This document shows, in pieces, positions 17,102 through 27,407 of a DNA stretch of 64,000 nt. How positions within the stretch are numbered: position 1 is the first letter of the stretch; each line of letters opens with the position of its first letter. The translations under genes were made by a program, and so were the position numbers. A model generated the notes under the pieces. That model was not told the DNA's origin and did no database searches. It saw only the letters and a list, made by a program, of their open reading frames with translations. The stretch covers positions 20,269 to 84,268 of the forward strand of contig JAJDDB010000012.1 in the NCBI GenBank assembly GCA_029260575.1, in the 5' to 3' direction. This DNA is from Phycisphaerales bacterium (GTDB lineage Bacteria; Planctomycetota; Phycisphaerae; Phycisphaerales; SM1A02).

Positions 17102-18697
17102 CTACTGATCGCCGGCGAAGAGGTCCATCTGATCGCGCGGCTGCCGTTTCGATTGACGAGTTGCAGGTTTCATGGGGCTTGGCGGCCGCTGTTTGGTGCT
17201 GGCTTTCTCGTGAGCATCCACCACCGAATCAAACTGTCCATCAGCGACGCGCGTTGTGACTCGAACTCCCGGGGTGATCTGCCCTGTAGAGCGAACGACC
17301 GAGCCATCGGGCAGTTGCGTCACGCTGAATCCACGTTGCACAACGAGCAGCGGATCGGCAGCGATCAATCGCGCATCAAAGCCAGTGATGCGCTGGCGGG
17401 CGTGACGCAGAACATGTCGATGGGCGGTGAACAATTCCCTGTGCAGTGTCCGGATTTGTGACCGCTGATCAATGCGATGTCGTACTGCACGTTCAAGCCG
17501 ATCGGTCAGGACCGCCAGCCGTTGGTGCTGCCTGCTGACGATTGCACCCGGACCGAGCGCACTCAACCGCCCGGCAAGCTGTTCGATGTGTATGCGCCGT
17601 CGTGCAAGGCGCTGCCGAGTTGCATTGCGCAGCCGATGACTCAATTCATCAACACGTTGCGCTGCACGCTGCAAGACAAGCTCCGGGCGGCGGAATATTT
17701 CGTTGCGCTGAATCGTCACAAGCCGATGTTGGCCGGTTTCGATTCGCCGCTGCAGGAGTGTCTGCAATCGACCATGTGCATGGACAATCTGTTTGTGCAG
17801 CTCTGCTGCAGCGGGCACGAGCAGCACCGCTGCCTGCGTAGGTGTGGCGCAGCGGGCGTCAGCAACAAGCTCGATAACAGTCGTGTCAGATTCGTGACCG
17901 ATGGCGGCAACGAGCGGCAACTCGCAGGCAAATGCAGCGTCAGCAACGATGCGTTCGTTGAACGCCCAGAGGTCTTCGATCGATCCTCCGCCGCGCGTGA
18001 CGAGAACAGCATCAACGCCGAGCAAGACGTGGTTGCTGTCTACCCAGCGGATTGCGTTGGCCACCTGCTGGGCAGCACCATCGCCCTGCACGCGCACATC
18101 GACAATGAGCAGTCCTACCGCAGGGCAGCGCTGCTTTGCAGTAGCAATGACGTCCTGAACCGCTGCGCTTTCTTTGCTGGTGATGACCGCAATGCGGCGG
18201 GGAAAGATCGGCGTCGGAATCTTGTGGTCCGGCTCGAAATAGCCTGCATCGCGCAGCTCCGCACAGAGCCGGCGGAACTCCAGTTCAAGCGCGCCCGCGC
18301 CGACCGGTTCGAGCCTGGTGACGTACAATTGCGTGCGCCCCTGCGGGCTGTAATGGCTGACGTGACCCGTTGCGACGACTTCATCACCGTCACAGGGTGT
18401 GAAGCCGAACTTCTTGGCGCTGCTTGACCACGCCACGCAACTGACGACGGCCAGTTCGTCTTTGAGCGAGAAGTACCAATGCCCGCGATTGGACAGGTTG
18501 CTCACCTCGCCGATCACGCGCAACGGCGATGGGATCTGCTGTTCAAGCGTGTCCTTGATGAGTTCGGAAAGCTGGCCGACGGTTATCTGCCGGGCATCTG
18601 CGACGTTGGCCAGACGTTTGCGGTCTCGCCGCGCGGCTTTGGCCGGTATCGCAGCAGGCTTGGACACACGATCGGGATCAAACGGCAGGCGGTCCAT
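17102..18697 (-). CDS. xseA: Exodeoxyribonuclease VII large subunit
   Basis: The protein has about 531 residues. An N-terminal OB-fold begins 'ITVGQLSELIKDTLE' and includes 'VIGEVSNLSNRGHWYFSLKD'. The catalytic core follows with 'PRRIAVITSKESAAVQDV', 'LVTRGGGSIEDLWAFNE' and 'AIGHESDTTVIELVADARC', then a long Arg-rich helical region and a C-terminal 'LQRGFSVTQLPDG'-like element ('LVVQRGFSVTQL'). I chose ATG 18697; an upstream in-frame start at 18781 would add 28 residues without family support. It is divergent from recG across about 110 bases. Confidence 0.95.
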   Translation of the reverse strand: MDRLPFDPDRVSKPAAIPAKAARRDRKRLANVADARQITVGQLSELIKDTLEQQIPSPLRVIGEVSNLSNRGHWYFSLKDELAVVSCVAWSSSAKKFGFTPCDGDEVVATGHVSHYSPQGRTQLYVTRLEPVGAGALELEFRRLCAELRDAGYFEPDHKIPTPIFPRRIAVITSKESAAVQDVIATAKQRCPAVGLLIVDVRVQGDGAAQQVANAIRWVDSNHVLLGVDAVLVTRGGGSIEDLWAFNERIVADAAFACELPLVAAIGHESDTTVIELVADARCATPTQAAVLLVPAAAELHKQIVHAHGRLQTLLQRRIETGQHRLVTIQRNEIFRRPELVLQRAAQRVDELSHRLRNATRQRLARRRIHIEQLAGRLSALGPGAIVSRQHQRLAVLTDRLERAVRHRIDQRSQIRTLHRELFTAHRHVLRHARQRITGFDARLIAADPLLVVQRGFSVTQLPDGSVVRSTGQITPGVRVTTRVADGQFDSVVDAHEKASTKQRPPSPMKPATRQSKRQPRDQMDLFAGDQ

Positions 18698-18810
18698 GGA
18701 TTGATGATGATATCGTGCCACAATCTCAAAGCCGCAACTGATATCGACTGCCACGATAATGCAGAAATTCGTATTCGACATTCACATTGGCAACGTGACG
18801 CTCTAGATTT

Positions 18811-20937
18811 GTGACTACCTCAACTGACATCACGCTGACGACAGCCATAGAGGACATTCCCAACGCGGGGATTGGTCCGGTGCGCGCTGCTGCGTTTCGG
18901 CGGCTGGGTATTCGCTGCGCTGCTGATCTGCTGCTGCACCTGCCGAGCCGGTACGAAATCCGCCACGGCAGGCAGACTATCGCGGACGCGTCCAACCTTG
19001 TCGGGCAGGCACACGGCGCGCAGGCCAATTTAACTGTGGAAGGTGAGATTGCGGTTGTACGGCCGCATCACGGTCGGCGTCCACGCATGGAAGCGACGCT
19101 GATGGATGAGACCGGCACGGTGCTGCTGACGTGGTTCAATGCGCCCTGGATGAAGGACAAACTGCACCCGGGCATGCGAATTCGCGCGACCGGCAAAGCC
19201 AAACGGCATGGTGATTACCTGCAAATCACCAACGCCCAGTGGGTCGACATCACCAGCGCAGACAACGACACTTCCAGCAGCGATCACGCTGGTCTGCAGC
19301 CGTTGTATCCCGCCGGTGACAAGCTTACCTCCCGCGATGTTGATCGAGCTGTCTCTGCGGTGCTTGATGATGTGCTCGCGCAGCTCGACGATCATCTGCC
19401 CGCGGAATATCGCAATGAACGCGCGCTGCCGGAGCTTCGCGATGCGTATCGGATGGTGCATCGGCCGGCAGATGAAGACGCATTCGCAGCAGGTCGGCGT
19501 CGCTTGGCGTTTGATGAACTGCTGCTTTTGCAGCTTGCGGTGATGATCAAGCGCAGGCATCGCTGTAGTGAACTTGTTGCGCCACAACTCAAGCATGACA
19601 CGACAATTGAGAAACGGATTCGTGCGCGATTTCCGTTCAAGCTGACGCGTGGGCAGAAGGCTGTCGTTGCGGACATAATCGAAGACCTTACGACCACAGT
19701 TCCGATGAATCGGCTGCTGCAGGGTGATGTCGGGTCAGGCAAGACTGCGGTGGCGGTGTATGCGATGCTCATGGCAGTCGCGCAGGATCAGCAGGCGGGG
19801 CTTATGGCCCCGACGGAATTGCTTGCTGAGCAGCATTTCACAACGGTTACGGAGATGCTGGCTGACTCGCAGGTTCGCATTGAATTGTTGACCGGATCGT
19901 TGAAAGCCTCGCAGCGCCGAAGAATTCATAAGTCACTGGAATCCGGCGACATAGATATCGTCATCGGTACGCATGCCTTGCTGACGGAATCGGTCAGCTT
20001 CAAAAGCCTCGCGGTTGCGGTCATTGATGAGCAGCACCGCTTCGGCGTGCATCAACGGGCAGCGGTTCGGACGCGCAGCGGTGATGAATCGATCGTGCCG
20101 CACACGCTGGTGATGACTGCCACGCCTATCCCTCGGACGTTGTCGCTGAGCATCTTTGGTGATCTGGATATCTCCACCATTCGGGGCATGCCGCCGGGCC
20201 GGCAACCGGTAATTACGAAGCTGGTGTCCTCACAACAAGCGGCGCAGGTGTACGAATTCGTGCGGCAGCGGCTAAACGTCGGCGAGCAGGCGTACATCGT
20301 CGTGCCCGCTGTTGAGTCGTCGAAGGCGGGCCTGAAGAGCGTTGAAGATCACGTGGCGGAATTGCGCAATGGGCCGCTTGGCAATATGACCGTCGAAGCT
20401 GTGCATGGCAGGCTCGATCGTGAGAGCCGTGATGACATTATGACGCGATTCCGGGCTGGAGATATAGATGCGCTGGTTGCGACGACGGTCATTGAGGTCG
20501 GTGTGGATGTGTCCAACGCCTGCATTATGGTGATCGAGCAGGCAGACCGTTTTGGTCTGGCGCAACTGCATCAGCTACGTGGACGGGTGGGCAGAGGAGC
20601 GAATCAATCACTGTGCACGCTGATCGCTGATCCGACGACGGATGATGCACGGGCGCGCCTGCAGACGATTGTCGAGACCGATGATGGATTCAAAATTGCG
20701 GAGAAGGATCTTGAATTGCGCGGGCCCGGCGAACTCTTCGGTGCTCGGCAGTCCGGAATCGCGCCGTTTCGGGTGGCGAAGCTGCCCGATGACCTGGAAC
20801 TGCTGCAGATGGCCCGCCGAGATGCCCAGCAGTGGATCGAGCAAAGCCCACACCTCGCAGAATCTCAAGAGGTACTGCTGCGCAAGCGCCTTCTGAAAGC
20901 ACATGGCAAGGCGTTCGGCCTCGGTGATGTGGCGTAG
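18811..20937 (+). CDS. recG: ATP-dependent DNA helicase RecG
   Basis: The 708-residue protein has the N-terminal wedge/OB domain ('GIGPVRAAAFRRLGI', 'LLLHLPSRYE') and a superfamily 2 helicase core. It shows Walker A 'GDVGSGKT', 'LMAPTELLAEQHF', the DEQH box in 'VIDEQHRFGVHQRAA', 'TATPIPRTLSL' and 'HQLRGRVGRG' with motif VI. RecG reverses stalled replication forks and branch-migrates Holliday junctions. GTG 18811 is the first start that keeps the N-terminal domain. It is followed at 22 bases by polX and faces xseA, so a block of DNA repair genes is arranged here. Confidence 0.97.
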   Translation: MTTSTDITLTTAIEDIPNAGIGPVRAAAFRRLGIRCAADLLLHLPSRYEIRHGRQTIADASNLVGQAHGAQANLTVEGEIAVVRPHHGRRPRMEATLMDETGTVLLTWFNAPWMKDKLHPGMRIRATGKAKRHGDYLQITNAQWVDITSADNDTSSSDHAGLQPLYPAGDKLTSRDVDRAVSAVLDDVLAQLDDHLPAEYRNERALPELRDAYRMVHRPADEDAFAAGRRRLAFDELLLLQLAVMIKRRHRCSELVAPQLKHDTTIEKRIRARFPFKLTRGQKAVVADIIEDLTTTVPMNRLLQGDVGSGKTAVAVYAMLMAVAQDQQAGLMAPTELLAEQHFTTVTEMLADSQVRIELLTGSLKASQRRRIHKSLESGDIDIVIGTHALLTESVSFKSLAVAVIDEQHRFGVHQRAAVRTRSGDESIVPHTLVMTATPIPRTLSLSIFGDLDISTIRGMPPGRQPVITKLVSSQQAAQVYEFVRQRLNVGEQAYIVVPAVESSKAGLKSVEDHVAELRNGPLGNMTVEAVHGRLDRESRDDIMTRFRAGDIDALVATTVIEVGVDVSNACIMVIEQADRFGLAQLHQLRGRVGRGANQSLCTLIADPTTDDARARLQTIVETDDGFKIAEKDLELRGPGELFGARQSGIAPFRVAKLPDDLELLQMARRDAQQWIEQSPHLAESQEVLLRKRLLKAHGKAFGLGDVA

Positions 20938-20959
20938 GTGTTGCGTTAGACTTACATGG

Positions 20960-22714
20960 ATGTCCGTCAACACTGATCTGGCCCACATATTCGATGAGAT
21001 CGCGGCGCTGCTGACGTTAACCGGTGCGAATCCGTTTCGCGCGCAGGCCAACGAACGTGCTGCCCGCATCCTGCGCGACATGACCGATGACGTTGCCACG
21101 CTTTCCATAGCGGATGACGCCAAGAAACAGTTGACCGCACTCGATGGCATCGGTGGCGGCACAGCGGACAAGATCATCGAATTTATCAACACCGGGAAGA
21201 TTGCTGAGCACGAAGAATTGCTGGAAGTTGTCCCCGGCGGGCTGCTTGACGTGCTGCAGATTCCCGGACTTGGGCCAAAAACTGTCAAGGTCATGTGGGA
21301 CAAGGCGGATGTCACCAGTGTTGACACACTGAAGGAAGCTCTGGCAGCAGGCACAATCGAAAAACTGCCTCGCATGGGCGCAAAGACCGTTCAGAACATC
21401 CGCGATGCGCTTGAGTTTCAGGCAAAATCGTCCGGCCGGGCGCGGCTCGGTGTGGCGATGCCCATTGCGCAGCGCATCGTTGAACATCTCACCAACGTCA
21501 AGGGCGTACAGCAATGTCAGTTTGCCGGTTCTCTTCGGCGTGGCAGAGAAACCATCGGCGACATTGATATTCTTGCTTCGACGACGAAGCCCAAGGACAT
21601 CGCCGAGGCGTTCACCACGATGGCCGGCGTCGACAAGATTCTTGCCGCGGGCGAGACGAAATGCTCGGTTCGTATCGATGAAGGCATTCAGGTTGATCTT
21701 CGCGTTGTTGATGACAAGGCATTCGGGGCAGCGTTGCTGTATTTCACCGGTTCTAAGGAGCACAACGTTCGCCTGCGCGAACGAGCTATCAAGCAGAAAC
21801 TTCGGCTCAATGAATACGGGCTCTTTCCGAACGATGATGACGACACCCCCCCGCAATCACGTGGAGTGAAGCCGGTGGCGTGCAAGACGGAAGCGGATAT
21901 TTATGCAAAGCTCGATCTGCAGTACATCCCCCCGGAACTGCGTGAAGATCGCGGCGAGCTTGATGCGGATATTCCCCGGCTGGTTGAAGTGGACGACATC
22001 AAAGCGGAGCTGCACGCGCACACAACTGCAAGTGATGGCAAATTCACGATCGAGGAGTTGATCACGGAAGCGCAATCACGCGGCTATCACACGATCGCAA
22101 TTACCGATCACTCCAAGAGCAGCGCCCAGGCAAACGGCCTCGATGAAAAACGGCTGCGTGCGCATATTCAGGCAATCCGTACTGCTGCAAAGCAGTTCAA
22201 GACTATGAACGTGCTGTGCGGGTCTGAAGTCGATATCCGCGTTGACGGAACGCTGGACTACGACGACAAAATGCTTGGCGAACTGGACATTGTTGTTGCA
22301 TCGCCACATGCATCGCTCGCGCAAGAGCCGAAGAAGGCGACCACGCGGCTCGTGGCGGCGGTCAGTCATCCGATGGTGCATGTCCTCGGCCATCCGACGG
22401 GGCGACTTATCAACAGCCGGGAGGGTTTGAGCCCGGACATGAACGCGATCATTGCCGCAGCGGTCGAGCATGACACGGCGCTGGAAATTAATGCAAATTT
22501 CATGCGACTTGATCTACGCGATACACATGTGAGGGCGGCGGTTGAAGCGGGTTGCAAGATTGCGATCAATACCGACGCACATGCTGCTGCGCATATAGAT
22601 TTCCTGCGATACGGAGTGCTGACAGGCCGGCGCGGCTGGCTGACGCCGGAGCTGTGCATTAACACGTGGTCGAAAGCGAAGCTGGCGACGTGGTTGAAAC
22701 TCAAACGGCAATGA
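20960..22714 (+). CDS. polX: DNA polymerase X family protein with PHP domain
   Basis: The protein has about 584 residues. Helix-hairpin-helix segments ('[16 protein letters not shown]', '[14 protein letters not shown]') precede the polymerase palm with the metal ligands in '[11 protein letters not shown]' and '[10 protein letters not shown]'. A PHP domain fills the C-terminal part, with '[18 protein letters not shown]', '[14 protein letters not shown]' and '[19 protein letters not shown]'. Bacterial PolX fills short gaps in repair, and the PHP domain supplies 3'-5' exonuclease and phosphatase activity. I chose ATG 20960, which begins right before the conserved helical start; an upstream frame to 20903 overlaps recG. 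The stop codon shares an ATGA with a small downstream reading frame. Confidence 0.95.
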   Translation: MSVNTDLAHIFDEIAALLTLTGANPFRAQANERAARILRDMTDDVATLSIADDAKKQLTALDGIGGGTADKIIEFINTGKIAEHEELLEVVPGGLLDVLQIPGLGPKTVKVMWDKADVTSVDTLKEALAAGTIEKLPRMGAKTVQNIRDALEFQAKSSGRARLGVAMPIAQRIVEHLTNVKGVQQCQFAGSLRRGRETIGDIDILASTTKPKDIAEAFTTMAGVDKILAAGETKCSVRIDEGIQVDLRVVDDKAFGAALLYFTGSKEHNVRLRERAIKQKLRLNEYGLFPNDDDDTPPQSRGVKPVACKTEADIYAKLDLQYIPPELREDRGELDADIPRLVEVDDIKAELHAHTTASDGKFTIEELITEAQSRGYHTIAITDHSKSSAQANGLDEKRLRAHIQAIRTAAKQFKTMNVLCGSEVDIRVDGTLDYDDKMLGELDIVVASPHASLAQEPKKATTRLVAAVSHPMVHVLGHPTGRLINSREGLSPDMNAIIAAAVEHDTALEINANFMRLDLRDTHVRAAVEAGCKIAINTDAHAAAHIDFLRYGVLTGRRGWLTPELCINTWSKAKLATWLKLKRQ

Positions 22715-22906
22715 CGCGTTTATTGTTTTTCAAGTATCGGCTTCGATTTCGTTCCTGGACTGATTGGTACTGCTGTATATGCCCTTGCGCTTTACTCGCT
22801 CGGCCGTTTTCTACCGCACTGTATCGCTCGATCGGTTGGTAGAGTTTTCGCAGTTCTTGCGGCAGTTATCGCCTTGTTCGTTCTCAAGAAGAATAGGAAG
22901 CCATGA
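22711..22906 (+). pseudogene. Frameshifted small membrane protein gene downstream of polX
   Basis: ATG 22711 overlaps the polX stop as ATGA, a common sign of translational coupling. The ATG frame runs through MTRLLFF and then into implausible sequence. The frame shifted by one base is open from polX's stop to a TGA at 22904 and reads as a small membrane protein with segments 'DFVPGLIGTAVYALALYSLG' and 'GRVFAVLAAVIALFVLKKNR'. Deleting one T from the five-T run at 22726-22730 joins both into a 64-residue protein beginning MTRLLFSSIGFDF. Either the gene is inactivated or the base is a sequencing or assembly error. The remainder up to ffh (22907-23096) shows nothing recognisable. Confidence 0.5.
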
Positions 22907-23096
22907 GCTGGCTTCAGAGTTCCACTTTCCCTGACGCCTTGTCGCGAGTAGAAATCATCATGCATGCGCTACGGCACGTTGCGTGTTCATCAAAGCCGCT
23001 ATACTCGTGAGCGGTTAAGCCCTGATGATTCAAATATGTACTGCGCCGACACATCGGAATGCTGTCGGCGAATTGTGCATTATCAACGAGAAACGA

Positions 23097-24587
23097 ATGT
23101 TCGACACACTTTCCGATCGGTTCAACAAGGCATTTCGCGGGCTCTCGGGTCGCGGCCGCATTTCTGAAGACAATATTCGCGAGGCCATGCGCGAGGTGCG
23201 CACCGCGCTGCTCGAAGCGGATGTGAATTTCGATGTCGTCAAGGAATTCTGCGAAGAAATTATTGAAGATGCGCTCGGTCAGGAAGTGACAAAGAGTCTC
23301 AAGCCCGGTCAGGAGATGATCGGCATCGTCAGCGCCAGGTTGGTCGAGCTGATGGGGCCGGTCGACAGCCACATCATGCTGGTTGAACCCGCGCCCACTA
23401 TCATCATGATGTGCGGGTTGCAGGGCAGCGGCAAAACCACGACGTGCGGCAAGTTGGCAGCGTATCTCAAGCGCAACGGCAAGACGGTGGTGCTGGCGGC
23501 GGCGGATCTGCAGCGCCCGGCCGCGGTGGAACAACTTCGCATTGTCGCTGAGCAGGTTGATACCGAAGCGCCGGGAACGGGACGGACGCTGTTCTACGCA
23601 GAGCCGGACAAGTGTGATGAATACGGCAAAGCCGTCGGCGTTGCGGTCGGGGTCTGTCAACGAGCGCTGCGCGAAGCGCGCACACAAAACGCGGATGTAT
23701 TGATTCTTGATACAGCCGGCCGGCTGCACATCAACGATGATCTGATGAAGGAACTGGAAGCGGTCAACAAGACACTGAAGCCGCATCAGATTTTCCTCAT
23801 CGTTGATGCGATGACCGGACAGGACGCAGTCAACAGCGCCAAAGCGTTTCACGATCGTCTGGCGGTAGATGGGGTGATCCTGACAAAATTCGATTCGGAT
23901 ACGCGCGGCGGGGCTGCGTTGTCGGTGAAGAAAGTCACCGGCGCACCGATCAAGTTCATCGGCGTGGGTGAGAAGATCGACGCGCTGGAGGAATTCCATC
24001 CAGAGCGTATGGCCAGCCGCATTCTGGGAATGGGTGATGTGGTTTCGCTGGTGGAGAAGGCGCAGCAGGAAGTCAGCGAAGAGGAAGCGGAACGCCTTGC
24101 GGAGAAGATGGCAAAGGGGCAACTGACGATGGATGACTTCCTGAAGCAGTTGCGGTCAATTCGACGCATGGGGCCGATGAAGCAACTGCTCGGCATGCTG
24201 CCGGGCGTCGGTTCGGCGCTGAAGGACATTGACATCGATGACAGTCAGCTCAATCGGCTGGAGGGGATGGTGCATGCCATGACGGCTGAAGAACGCGAGA
24301 GTGTGAAACTGCTGAACAAATCGCGGGCCCGGCGGATTTCCAAGGGTTCGGGAACCTCGACAACGGAAGTCAACCGATTGGTCAAGCAGTTTGACATGAT
24401 CCAGAAGATGACCAAACAAATGGGTGGCGGCGGCGCGATGAGCAAGATCAAAGCGATGCGCGAGCTCAAGAAAGCCGGCCCCGATGGCGTGCCCGGCATG
24501 TCGGGGCTGCCGGGGTTCGGAAGCAAAGGCTCGACCAAGACGACCGGCGTAAAGCAAAAGTTCAAACAGCGCAAACGGCGGAAGTAA
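23097..24587 (+). CDS. ffh: Signal recognition particle protein Ffh
   Basis: The 496-residue GTPase has an N domain (MFDTLSDRFNKAFRGLSG) and a G domain with G1 'GLQGSGKTTTCGKLA', 'DLQRPAAVEQL', 'LILDTAGRLHI' and 'LTKFDSDTRGGAALS'. An M domain of about 150 residues rich in Met and basic residues follows and ends in a lysine/arginine tail. It binds signal sequences and the SRP RNA and delivers ribosomes to FtsY and SecYEG. ATG 23097 begins the conserved N domain; the open frame extends upstream to 23025 without support. It is convergent with the AI-2E family gene. Confidence 0.97.
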   Translation: MFDTLSDRFNKAFRGLSGRGRISEDNIREAMREVRTALLEADVNFDVVKEFCEEIIEDALGQEVTKSLKPGQEMIGIVSARLVELMGPVDSHIMLVEPAPTIIMMCGLQGSGKTTTCGKLAAYLKRNGKTVVLAAADLQRPAAVEQLRIVAEQVDTEAPGTGRTLFYAEPDKCDEYGKAVGVAVGVCQRALREARTQNADVLILDTAGRLHINDDLMKELEAVNKTLKPHQIFLIVDAMTGQDAVNSAKAFHDRLAVDGVILTKFDSDTRGGAALSVKKVTGAPIKFIGVGEKIDALEEFHPERMASRILGMGDVVSLVEKAQQEVSEEEAERLAEKMAKGQLTMDDFLKQLRSIRRMGPMKQLLGMLPGVGSALKDIDIDDSQLNRLEGMVHAMTAEERESVKLLNKSRARRISKGSGTSTTEVNRLVKQFDMIQKMTKQMGGGGAMSKIKAMRELKKAGPDGVPGMSGLPGFGSKGSTKTTGVKQKFKQRKRRK

Positions 24588-24666
24588 GCGTTGGTTGCTG
24601 GAATGAGTGACCTTCGCCCGAGCTCGATTTGCCCGTTGCAGAATGCCTTTTCGATTAATTGTCCGC

Positions 24667-26100
24667 TCAATCGCGTTCAATCGGTAGCGGGTCCTGCCGT
24701 CTGCCTTCGGTCCACTCCTTGACCTTGGGCATCAGCACATCGACGACCATGATCTTGGCGCACGCTGCAAACGGGATTGCCAGCAGCATGCCGTAGATGC
24801 CGAGCACCGATCCACCTGCAAGCACGGCGACGAGAATTGTCACCGGGTCGAGGTTGGTCGCTTTGCCTGCGATCGTGGGCGTCAGCACGTACCCTTCAAT
24901 CACCTGCACAATGCCGAATACAAGGCTCGGCCAGAGTAGAACGCCCCACCACACCATGCGCTCGGATTGTTCGAGGCCGAGTTGATCAAAGAAAAGCAGC
25001 GCGATGGCTGCGGGGATTCCGACGACGCCGAGGTACGGCACCGCACAGAAGATGCCGACGATAATGCCGAGCGGGATGGCGTACGGCACGTCGCAGATCA
25101 TCCAGCCGATGGCGAGCATGACGCCCATGATGAGGCTGATGACGATTCTGCCACGGACAAACCCCGCAACGACGTTGTCCATTTTCTTCAGCAGTTCGAG
25201 CACGCGCTGCTTGTTTTTGTTGGGGATGAATTTCTCGCCGAAAGTCAGGACTTCCGGATACCACAGGCTGAAGAAGAAAAAGTAGAACGGGATCAGAAAC
25301 GCAAGCAGGCCCAACGAGACGACAAAGCCAAGAACTGAAATGACGGTTCGTGCGCCTTTTCGTGCAAGATCGAACCAATCCGTCGGCTCGTTCGACTCGA
25401 CTGCAGCGTTTGCTTCCTGTAGCGCTTCGAAAGTGGCGATGCGCTCATCGATGAGCTGTTCAAGACGCTGCTGGTCGATGCCCGTAAGCGTTTCAGTCTG
25501 CGTTTGGGGAGTATCCGGCAACGATTCATCTTGTGCAGATGTATCTACGGCGTTGTCGCCCGCAGTTGCAGCAGCATCTTCACCATCCGTGGGCGGGTTT
25601 TCATCATCTGAGCTGATCTGCGAAGGTGCCGCCTGCGCATTACCGGGCAGTAGATCCAGCACATCTTCGAACTGCTGGTGGTACACACTGGGCATGTATT
25701 GTCCGACTTTGGCGAGGTTCGCCCGGAAGCTGCCGTCCTGGATGTCGTCAATGAACCGCGTGGTCTGTGAGATTGCCAGTGGCACAACGATGGCAAGAAT
25801 CAGCAGCACCGTCAGGATTCCTGCTGCAAGAAGCATTGACACAGCGCGCACGCGATTCAGCTTCGGCCGGCGGGAAAGCCATTGAATGAACGGTTCGAAG
25901 AGATATGCAAGCAGCAGAGCCACCAGCAGAGGAACTGTAACTGCGCGCAGCGCATAGCCCATCCAGAAAACTGCGATGATTGCTGCAACCACGAGTACAT
26001 CGCGCACAGCCTGCACGTGCCAGATATGCAGCCGCGACAATTGTTCTATATCTGATTGTTCAGCAGCTTTGGTCGATGATCGCTTGCCTGGCGTGGCCAT
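24667..26100 (-). CDS. AI-2E family transporter (PerM-like permease)
   Basis: The protein has about 477 residues. Hydrophobic pairs near the N terminus ('VRDVLVVAAIIAVFWMGYAL', 'VPLLVALLLAYLFEPF') lead to a long soluble insertion of about 150 residues rich in Asp, Glu, Gln and Pro. The conserved C-terminal transporter region follows, with 'ISLIMGVMLAIGWMICDVPY', 'GIIVGIFCAVPYLGVVGIPA' and 'TPTIAGKATNLDPVTILVAV'. These proteins export small molecules, AI-2 in some cases and Na+/H+ exchange in others. I chose ATG 26100, before the Lys/Ser-rich start. The acidic insertion is larger than usual. Confidence 0.85.
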   Translation of the reverse strand: MATPGKRSSTKAAEQSDIEQLSRLHIWHVQAVRDVLVVAAIIAVFWMGYALRAVTVPLLVALLLAYLFEPFIQWLSRRPKLNRVRAVSMLLAAGILTVLLILAIVVPLAISQTTRFIDDIQDGSFRANLAKVGQYMPSVYHQQFEDVLDLLPGNAQAAPSQISSDDENPPTDGEDAAATAGDNAVDTSAQDESLPDTPQTQTETLTGIDQQRLEQLIDERIATFEALQEANAAVESNEPTDWFDLARKGARTVISVLGFVVSLGLLAFLIPFYFFFFSLWYPEVLTFGEKFIPNKNKQRVLELLKKMDNVVAGFVRGRIVISLIMGVMLAIGWMICDVPYAIPLGIIVGIFCAVPYLGVVGIPAAIALLFFDQLGLEQSERMVWWGVLLWPSLVFGIVQVIEGYVLTPTIAGKATNLDPVTILVAVLAGGSVLGIYGMLLAIPFAACAKIMVVDVLMPKVKEWTEGRRQDPLPIERD

Positions 26101-26183
26101 GGCGGTGAAGGTACCGCACTGACAGCGCATCGCAAGTTGCCCGCCATTGCGGGACAGAATGCACAACAACCAACGGGGTCAGG

Positions 26184-26597
26184 TCAATTCGGGGAGATGG
26201 ACCGCATGAGTTCGTTCATGCTGAACGCTTCAGCGAAATCGTATACGCTTCGGAAGTCTTCCATCGTGTCGTCGGTCGTCTTGCTCATCAGACCCGCATC
26301 AATCATCGCAAAGACGATGCGGCCGAAGTCATCTGTGCGATGAATGTGCCAGTGGCCGAGCACTTCCGGCGCAAGAAGCCCGAAGCAGTCAATCGCGTAC
26401 TCGCGCAGGCCGATGCACAGTTGCTGGCCGTCGACGTGGCGATCCATTTCGGTGTGGTGTTCGTGATCTTCGTGAACACGTCGGGCTGTGTAGTTCAGAC
26501 CCTCACGGACAAAGTCGAACGCATCGAGCGGATAGGGTCCGGCCCGTTCGACCATTGTGGCCCAATCAAGTTCAAGCTGCTGTTGCTGCTGACTCAT
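26184..26597 (-). CDS. Minf_1886 family protein (Verrucomicrobia/Planctomycetes-restricted)
   Basis: The protein has about 137 residues. It opens after a Gln run (MSQQQQQLELDWATMVE) and continues with 'YPLDAFDFVREGLNYTAR', 'GQQLCIGLREYAIDCFGLLA' and 'FGRIVFAMIDAGLMSKT'. This is the pattern of the Minf_1886 family, described as restricted to the Planctomycetes-Verrucomicrobia group. No function is established. I chose ATG 26597; ten further in-frame residues upstream look non-coding. It sits between the glycosylase gene and the transporter gene on the same strand. Confidence 0.8.
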   Translation of the reverse strand: MSQQQQQLELDWATMVERAGPYPLDAFDFVREGLNYTARRVHEDHEHHTEMDRHVDGQQLCIGLREYAIDCFGLLAPEVLGHWHIHRTDDFGRIVFAMIDAGLMSKTTDDTMEDFRSVYDFAEAFSMNELMRSISPN

Positions 26598-26771
26598 GCC
26601 GTGGTGTTCCTTACATCGTGCGGCCAATCATATCGGCGCACTTGCCCCCAGGTCATTCAAATTCTTCGCATTGCATTCCATCATGGCCACTGACCTGTTG
26701 CGTTCATTTTTCGATGGTGCAGTCGTCCTTTATTCGCTATCTCGCCGAAACCGCGCCGATTGTGCCGAATG

Positions 26772-27407
26772 TCACGAGATACCTGCGCTTCTTGCGTCGT
26801 TTTGGCGGTGTCGTGACACATGAGGGTTTCCTGTAATCCAGAACCGCAAGAGCTTGTGGGCCCACTGTCCTGCGTAATCAACTCCCACCCGCGGGCCAGC
26901 TGAGATTTTCGACTTCGGCAACGCTCGCTGGCGGGCCTGTTCGATGAACATCCGTTTGCTTGTTCGCAGATCTTCGCCGTTCAGTTTCAAATCAACTGAG
27001 AGCCCCTTGGTGATCTTCGCCGGACCGGAGCACAGATCAGTGTCGCGACGGGCTGCCGGCCGTCGCCGGCGTATGTGCGGGATGCCCTCGACCGGCTCCA
27101 GTGCCCGAATCAACACTGCGATGCCGTCATCGCGCTTGCCGCAGACGACGTTCATGCAGTGATGCATGCCGTAGGTGAAGTAGACGTACACGTGCCCGCC
27201 GGGCAGATACATCGCTTCGTTGCGGGCAGTGCGCCGGCCGCCGAAGGTATGAGCCGCCTGATCGTCAGCACCAAGATACGCTTCGACTTCGACAATGATT
27301 CCGCTGATGCGCACACCGTCGACGACGCGCACAAGCCGTTGCCCGAGCAGCCGCCGTGCGACTGTCGCAGAATCGTGATCGAACTGGTTGAAACGCACTG
27401 CCATCAT
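26772..27407 (-). CDS. DNA-3-methyladenine glycosylase (AAG/MPG family)
   Basis: The protein has about 211 residues. It shows the alkyladenine glycosylase signature: 'ARRLLGQRLVRV', 'GIIVEVEAYLGADDQAAHTF' with the catalytic Glu, 'NEAMYLPGGHVYVYFTYGMH' with the intercalating Tyr region, 'LIRALEPVEG' and 'LCSGPAKITKGLSVD'. It excises alkylated purines such as 3-methyladenine and hypoxanthine to start base excision repair. The ATG at 27407 forms an ATGA overlap with the upstream amidohydrolase stop, so translation is probably coupled. Confidence 0.93.
   Translation of the reverse strand: MMAVRFNQFDHDSATVARRLLGQRLVRVVDGVRISGIIVEVEAYLGADDQAAHTFGGRRTARNEAMYLPGGHVYVYFTYGMHHCMNVVCGKRDDGIAVLIRALEPVEGIPHIRRRRPAARRDTDLCSGPAKITKGLSVDLKLNGEDLRTSKRMFIEQARQRALPKSKISAGPRVGVDYAGQWAHKLLRFWITGNPHVSRHRQNDARSAGIS

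Noticed and set aside
22914..24122. 402-codon minus-strand frame opposite ffh
   Set aside because: It is antisense to a clear Ffh gene and rich in His, Arg and Gln, the expected shadow of a GC-rich gene.
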